Assembly: GCF_040529335.1 (NCBI RefSeq)
Contig: NZ_CP159534.1
Span: forward strand, 558,001-622,000
Length of the DNA: 64,000 bases
Direction: 5' to 3'
Source: Streptomyces sp. HUAS MG91
Lineage (GTDB): Bacteria; Actinomycetota; Actinomycetes; Streptomycetales; Streptomycetaceae
Below, one piece after another: positions 59,370 to 64,000 of this stretch. Both the position numbers and the translations under genes were made by a program. How positions within the stretch are numbered: the first letter of the stretch is position 1; each line of letters begins with the position of its first letter. The notes beneath the pieces are model-generated. The model searched no databases and had not been told where the DNA came from. It saw only the letters and a program-made list of their open reading frames with translations.

Positions 59370-62300
59370 CAGACGATCCTCGTGTGCATGTCGACGGTGG
59401 TTCCGGTGGGTGCCGGGGTGACGGTGACGCGTTCCATCAGAGCGCGCATCAGGCCAAGGCCCCGGCCCCGATGGGTGTTCCGCTCGGGTTGGGGCGTCCT
59501 CCACCGTCCGGAGTCGGCGATCGTCAGGCGCAGGTCGCCGACGAGTGCCTCGGCCCGGAAGCGGATGGCGGCGCCGGGGGCGTCGCGGTGGCCGTGCTCG
59601 ATCGCGTTGGCGCACGCCTCCCCTGCCGCCACGAGGATGTTCTGGACGGTGCCCGGCGGGAGCTCGCACTGGGCGAGCCAGTTGCGCAGAGCCTTGCGGA
59701 CGGGCGCGAGCTGGGCGGACTCGGCGGGGAAGGAGATCTCCAGCGGCGCCGGGTGGCGATAGAGCAGCAGCGCGACATCGTCGTCGTAGCCGTTGGCGGG
59801 GGCGAGCCGGGACATGACCGAGGTGGCGAGGTCGTTGACGGCGATGTTCCGGCCGTCTTGGAGGGCCTCGCCGGCTTGGTCGATGCCGGCGCTGAGCGGG
59901 CGGCGCCGGCGTTCGACCAGGCCGTCGGTGTACAGGAGCAGAGTGGAGCGGGCGGGAAGGGTGCAGGTGCCCTCGGGGCGTGGGGTGCCGGGCCGGACCG
60001 CGAGGGGAATGGACCGGCCGTCCTCCAGGAGCTGGGTGGTGCCGTCCGCGCGGGCCAGGATGCCGGGTGGGTGGCCGGCGCTGGAGTAGATGAGCTGTCC
60101 TGTCTCGGTGTCGAGCACTCCGCAGAAGACGGTGGTGCACAGGGCGCGGGGGACGCCGGCGGCGAAGTGGTCGAGGGCCATCAAGGTCTGGGCGGGGCTG
60201 CCGTTCTGGAGGAGCAGTGCACGGCAGGCACTGCGCAGCTGGCCCATGACGCTGGCGGCCTCCAGGCCCCTGCCGACGCAGTCGCCGACGACGATGCCGA
60301 TGCGCCCGTCGGGCAGGGTGACGGTGTCGTACCAGTCGCCGCCGACCTCCAGGGGGCGGGTGGCGGGCTCGTAGCGGACGGCGAAGCCGGCGGGGAGGTG
60401 GGACGGGCCCAGGATGGCGCGCTGCAGGGCGATGGCCGTCTCGCGCTGCTGGTCGATCTGGTGAGCGCGGCTCAGCCCCTGCGCCAGGTGGCCGGCGAGG
60501 AGGGACAGCAGGAGCTGGTCCTCCGCGGAGAACGGGCGCTGCTCGCCGAGGTCGACCCAGAGCACGAGCGGACCCTCGGGGTGCTCGAGGGCGATGGCGG
60601 CCGAGCCCGGTTCGGTGGTGGGCGTCAGCGGTGTCCGGTGGCGCAGCTCGGCGAGCGCCCGGCGACGGTCGGCAGGCAGTTGCTGCCAGGTCAGATCCGG
60701 GTCGGTGGCGGTCAGGACCGGTTCGTCGCCACGCGCGAAGACGGCGGCCGCCACGCATGGGGCGCGCCACAGGGCCTTGAGTTGTGCCAGGGCGCCGGCG
60801 ACCGCCTCGGGCAGGCTGGTGGCCTGGGACAGGGTGGTGTGCAGGGCCGCGAGGGCGCTCTCGCGCTGGATCGCGTAGTGCTCCGCGGTGACGTCGCGGA
60901 AGGTGCCGACGACGACGGTGCGGCTGGTGTCGGGGTCCTGGACCTGATTGAACGTGGCGGTGACCCACAGGCGGTGGCCCTCGCGATGGCGTACGGCGAT
61001 CGTGTAGCTGCCCTGTTGGCGGTCGAGCAGGGTGCGGAAGGCGTCGGCGACCTGCTGGTGCCCGACCGGGTCGGTGGCGGCGTCCGGCCACCAGGGATGG
61101 ACGGGCCGGTAGGGCAGGCCCTCGGTGCCGTAGCCGAGGATGGTGGTGAAGGCGGTGTTGATCTCGATGACCGCGCCGTCCTCGTCGCAGACGAAGAAGG
61201 CTTCCTGCAGGGAGTCGATCAGGGCGGTGCGCCAACGGGCGTGGTGGGTGCGCAGCCGTGCCAGTTCGACGTTGGCGCGGACCCGGGCGAGGAGTTCGGC
61301 GGCGGCGAACGGTTTGACGAGATAGTCGTCGGCTCCGGCCTGCAGTCCCTCGATGGAGGCCTCTTGGCCGGCGCGGGCGGACAGCAGCACGACCGGTACG
61401 GACGCGGTGCGCGGGTCGCCACGCAGCGCGCCCACCAGGGACAGGCCGTCCATGTGAGGCATCATCACGTCGCTGACCACGAGGTCGGGGGTGTGCGCGC
61501 GGACGGCATCCAGCGCCTGGCGTCCGTCGCCGACGGTGTCGACCCGGTAGCCCGCGCCACGCAGCAGCCGTCCGAGGTACTCACGCATGTCGGCGTTGTC
61601 GTCGGCGACCAGCACCCGGACCGGAGCGTCCCCGGCGCCGACGGTCGGCACGGGAGCCTCGGACATGCCCGGGTCCGCGGCGGAGGCCCCGCCGGACGTC
61701 TCGCTCGGCAGCCAGCGCAGGGCCTCCTGGAGGTAGGGGTCGGCGGCGAGGGGCGGGGCGTCGGTGACCGTGCCGCTGTGCACGGCGTCCTCGGGCAGGT
61801 GGGCGGTGCCGAAGGGCAGCCGGATGGTGAAGCAGGTCCCTTCGCCCTCCGTACTGCGGGCGGTGATGACGCCACCTTGCAGGCCGATGAGTTCCTTGAC
61901 GAGGGCAAGGCCGATGCCGCTGCCCTCGTTGGATCGGGAGCGGGCGTTCTCGATGCGGTGGAACCGCTCGAACAGGCGCGGCATCTCCGCGGCCGACACG
62001 CCTATTCCGGTGTCGGCGACGCGCACCACGGCAGCTCCGTCCTCGGCATCCACGGAGACACGTATCGCGCCCTCGAAGGTGAACTTCAGTGCGTTGCTGA
62101 GGAGGTTGAGGACGGTCTTCTCCCACATGCTCCGGTCGACGTACACCGGTGCGGGCAGTGGGGAGCACGTCACCTGGAAGTCCAGACCGGCCCGTTCGAC
62201 CGCGGAGCGGAACACGCTGGCCAGTTCACCGGTGATGGCGGCCAGGTCGACGGGTTGGTAGCTGGCCCGCATCCGGCCGGCCTCGATGCGGGAGAAGTCC

Positions 62301-63532
62301 AGCAGGGTATTGACGAGTTTGCCCAGGCGCAGTCCGTTGCGGTGGATGAGGTCCAGCTCCTCGCGCACCTGTGCGTCGGTGTCGCCGAGGCGTCCCTGCA
62401 ATTCCTGCAGCGGACCCATGATGAGGGTCAGAGGGGTGCGGAACTCGTGGCTGATGTTGGAGAAGAAGGTGGTCTTCGCCCGGTCGAGCTCGGCCAGTTC
62501 TTCGGCGCGGCGCTGCTGGGCCTGGTAACTGCGGGCGCTGCCGACGGCGGTGGCGAGGTGCTTGGCGACCAGCTCCACGAATCCGCGGTAGCCCTCGTCC
62601 AGGGCCCGGAAGCGGTTCAGGCCGGCCACCACGAAGCCGTACGGAGTTCCGCCCTGGCGTTGCAGCGGCAGCACGAGGGCCTGGACGGGGGCCCGATCGC
62701 CCGAGGCGTCGGCCGGTTCCGGGGAGATGCCGTCCAGGGACATCAGCGTCGTCTCGCCCAGGGCCGCCGCGGCGGCCGGCCACGGGTCCTGCGCGCCCGA
62801 CGGGACGGGGTCGAAGGCCGCGGGGTGGCCATCGGGCAGGCCGGTGGAGGCGGCCAGCCGGGCGCTGCCGTCGTCCGCGTAGAGGTAGGTGAGGGTGAAC
62901 GGCAGGTCGAACGGGTTGCGCGCCAACTGCGCGGAGGCGAAGTCGAGCATCTCCTGCTCGGTGCTGACGACACTGGGATCGGAACCGAGGTCGCGCAGGG
63001 TGGCCATCCGGCGTTCGCCGATGACGCGCTCGGTGTCCTCGCTGACCACGCAGAGCATGCCGACGACCCGGCCGTCGTCGTCGCGCAACGGGCTGTAGGA
63101 GAAGGTGTGGTAGCTCTCCTCGCGGTATCCGGAGCGCTCCACGAACAGCAGCAGGGCCTCGTCCCAGGTCGCCTCGCCCGTGGTGAGGACGGTGTCGATG
63201 CGTGGACTGATGTCGGCCCAGATCTCCTCCCACACCTCGTGGGAGGGCCGTCCCAGCGCCCACGGATACTTCTGTCCGAGCGTGTCGCGGCGGTAGGCGT
63301 CGTTGCAGAAGAACGTCAGCTCGGGCCCCCAGGCCATCCACATGGCGAACTTGGAGGACAGCAGGATGCTGACGGCCGTCTGGAGGCTCTGCGGCCAGCT
63401 CTCCGGTTCACCGAGCGGCGTGGCCGACCAGTCGACGCGGGCGAGATCCGCCCCGACCTTCTCGTCGGCGGCGAAGACACCGGTCCCCTGCCCCGTCGGC
63501 ACGGCAGGCCCCCCGTTCTCGAAACGCGTCAC
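59369..63532 (-). CDS. Giant hybrid sensor: histidine kinase, receiver, PP2C phosphatase and RsbW-type ATPase
   Basis: A 1387-residue cytoplasmic protein with two complete signalling systems in one chain. In order: PAS (about 30-170), GAF (190-335), HisKA with phospho-acceptor His in [10 protein letters not shown] (about 363), HATPase (465-575; [25 protein letters not shown]), receiver (639-755, Asp in [12 protein letters not shown] about 688), PAS (770-885), GAF (890-1025), SpoIIE/PP2C phosphatase (1050-1260; [34 protein letters not shown]) and a C-terminal RsbW-like ATPase (1265-1387; [21 protein letters not shown]). All key residues are present. GTG 63532 has GGAAAGG upstream. It should both dephosphorylate and phosphorylate the coupled STAS protein, like OsaC/RsbU-RsbW systems. 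Confidence 0.93.
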   Translation of the reverse strand: MTRFENGGPAVPTGQGTGVFAADEKVGADLARVDWSATPLGEPESWPQSLQTAVSILLSSKFAMWMAWGPELTFFCNDAYRRDTLGQKYPWALGRPSHEVWEEIWADISPRIDTVLTTGEATWDEALLLFVERSGYREESYHTFSYSPLRDDDGRVVGMLCVVSEDTERVIGERRMATLRDLGSDPSVVSTEQEMLDFASAQLARNPFDLPFTLTYLYADDGSARLAASTGLPDGHPAAFDPVPSGAQDPWPAAAAALGETTLMSLDGISPEPADASGDRAPVQALVLPLQRQGGTPYGFVVAGLNRFRALDEGYRGFVELVAKHLATAVGSARSYQAQQRRAEELAELDRAKTTFFSNISHEFRTPLTLIMGPLQELQGRLGDTDAQVREELDLIHRNGLRLGKLVNTLLDFSRIEAGRMRASYQPVDLAAITGELASVFRSAVERAGLDFQVTCSPLPAPVYVDRSMWEKTVLNLLSNALKFTFEGAIRVSVDAEDGAAVVRVADTGIGVSAAEMPRLFERFHRIENARSRSNEGSGIGLALVKELIGLQGGVITARSTEGEGTCFTIRLPFGTAHLPEDAVHSGTVTDAPPLAADPYLQEALRWLPSETSGGASAADPGMSEAPVPTVGAGDAPVRVLVADDNADMREYLGRLLRGAGYRVDTVGDGRQALDAVRAHTPDLVVSDVMMPHMDGLSLVGALRGDPRTASVPVVLLSARAGQEASIEGLQAGADDYLVKPFAAAELLARVRANVELARLRTHHARWRTALIDSLQEAFFVCDEDGAVIEINTAFTTILGYGTEGLPYRPVHPWWPDAATDPVGHQQVADAFRTLLDRQQGSYTIAVRHREGHRLWVTATFNQVQDPDTSRTVVVGTFRDVTAEHYAIQRESALAALHTTLSQATSLPEAVAGALAQLKALWRAPCVAAAVFARGDEPVLTATDPDLTWQQLPADRRRALAELRHRTPLTPTTEPGSAAIALEHPEGPLVLWVDLGEQRPFSAEDQLLLSLLAGHLAQGLSRAHQIDQQRETAIALQRAILGPSHLPAGFAVRYEPATRPLEVGGDWYDTVTLPDGRIGIVVGDCVGRGLEAASVMGQLRSACRALLLQNGSPAQTLMALDHFAAGVPRALCTTVFCGVLDTETGQLIYSSAGHPPGILARADGTTQLLEDGRSIPLAVRPGTPRPEGTCTLPARSTLLLYTDGLVERRRRPLSAGIDQAGEALQDGRNIAVNDLATSVMSRLAPANGYDDDVALLLYRHPAPLEISFPAESAQLAPVRKALRNWLAQCELPPGTVQNILVAAGEACANAIEHGHRDAPGAAIRFRAEALVGDLRLTIADSGRWRTPQPERNTHRGRGLGLMRALMERVTVTPAPTGTTVDMHTRIV

Positions 63533-63936
63533 CGGTCACCCTTTCCTTCACCCGACCCCTGCGGAACATCGCGAGCGCCCGGTGCGGGGTACTGCCGGGC
63601 GCTGCGCGCATCGACCGGGTCTCCCGGCCCTGCTCGTCCGGGGACGCTCTGACGCGTTTCGTAGGATAAGCCTGCCGCGCGCGAGAGCGGCAGTCGCACC
63701 GGTCCTGCCGGAAGTGGCGGGCACAGCGACCGCTGTTCCGCCGCCCATGCCCGACAGTTCGTCCCGTTCGGCGCGCTCGCGGCACACTTTGGCTTCCCCG
63801 GGGTATGGGCTGTCAGGACGGTTCTACTATTCCGTTGGCACGCTTTGCGCCGCCGTGGGCACTGGAGCGATAGCGCCTTCCCGGCGTCCCGCTCGAGCCC
63901 ACCGGCCGACCCCAGCACTTTCTCACTGGAGCACAG
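63533..63936. other. 404-bp divergent intergenic region
   Basis: Separates the giant sensor gene from the gene starting at the right edge. It should carry both promoters. GGGTAT (63801-63806), a SigB-like -10 in Streptomyces, and TACTAT (63825-63830), a vegetative-like -10 on the plus strand, are visible, but neither has a convincing -35 at normal spacing. No repeat or RNA gene is seen. Confidence 0.4.
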
Positions 63937-64000
63937 GTGACCGACCGCACCCTGACCGCCACCCTGCTGTCCCACGCCTCGGGAGCCACCGTACTGACCT
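63937..64000 (+). CDS. 5' end of an unidentified gene (partial)
   Basis: GTG 63937 is preceded by GGAG at five bases and begins MTDRTLTATLLSHASGATVL before the window ends. It is transcribed divergently from the giant sensor. Too little is present to assign a family. Confidence 0.5.
   Translation, partial: MTDRTLTATLLSHASGATVLT

Noticed and set aside
59360..63652. 1430-residue plus-strand open frame
   Set aside because: Antisense shadow of the giant sensor gene. Its Gly/Val/Ala-rich translation has no domains, whereas the opposite strand has nine recognisable domains.

Overview
The window is a stretch of very high G+C DNA (almost every codon ends in G or C). It carries Streptomyces hallmarks: a rodlin, a monomeric NADP isocitrate dehydrogenase, a DmdR/IdeR-type iron box, DUF5133 and DUF6479-like small proteins, a split LigD system and RsbU/RsbW-style regulators. 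It is most likely chromosomal DNA of a Streptomyces or close relative. No rRNA, tRNA, CRISPR array or intact insertion sequence was seen.

Layout. 0-12 kb: housekeeping and accessory genes. These are a MarR-like 3' end, a GNAT, a peptide deformylase, a VOC protein, a divergent TetR/SDR pair sharing a 21-bp operator, an MprF-like DUF2156 protein, a membrane-anchored esterase, an NlpC/P60 wall hydrolase, a methyltransferase, a compact Rho behind a C-rich leader, a GNAT and an inorganic pyrophosphatase. 12-21 kb: a conserved acidic protein of unknown function, a DHA2 drug exporter with two palindromic operators, a dienelactone hydrolase, an M13 peptidase, icd and a rodlin. 21-26 kb: a TetR gene converging on an oxygenase operon (flavin monooxygenase, AurF-like diiron oxygenase, ferredoxin-NADP reductase fusion). 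26-30 kb: an iron-siderophore ABC importer under an iron box. 30-42 kb: a LacI-controlled carbohydrate locus with a secreted discoidin-domain protein, ABC importer, cupin, PmoA-like protein, Gfo/Idh/MocA dehydrogenase and LacI regulator. 42-44 kb: an SPFH/NAD-kinase-like gene pair and a trypsin-like protease.

44.6-49.2 kb is a degraded accessory patch. It holds an orphan ORF, a DMT exporter with LysR regulator, a frameshifted Tn3 transposase fragment, a DJ-1/PfpI remnant whose ATG appears to have become ATA, and a plasmid-stabilization-like frame with no start codon. 49.2-53.7 kb: an SDR, then a translationally coupled split LigD operon (phosphoesterase, ligase, helix-hairpin-helix protein, polymerase) with a probable single-base frameshift at the ligase N-terminus. 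53.7-58.5 kb: a tightly overlapping operon (acyl-CoA dehydrogenase-like, PIG-L deacetylase, NodS-like methyltransferase, family-2 glycosyltransferase), preceded by a DUF5133 gene and a STAS-ANTAR-GAF regulator. 59-63.5 kb: a 1387-residue sensor joining histidine kinase, receiver, PP2C phosphatase and RsbW-type ATPase, coupled to an anti-anti-sigma gene. A new gene begins at the right edge.

The best candidates for uncharacterised biology are the four-gene lipid/glycan-like operon beside the repair genes, the SPFH/NAD-kinase-like pair with its own 21-bp operator, the compact Rho with its C-rich leader, and the discoidin-domain protein in the LacI locus.
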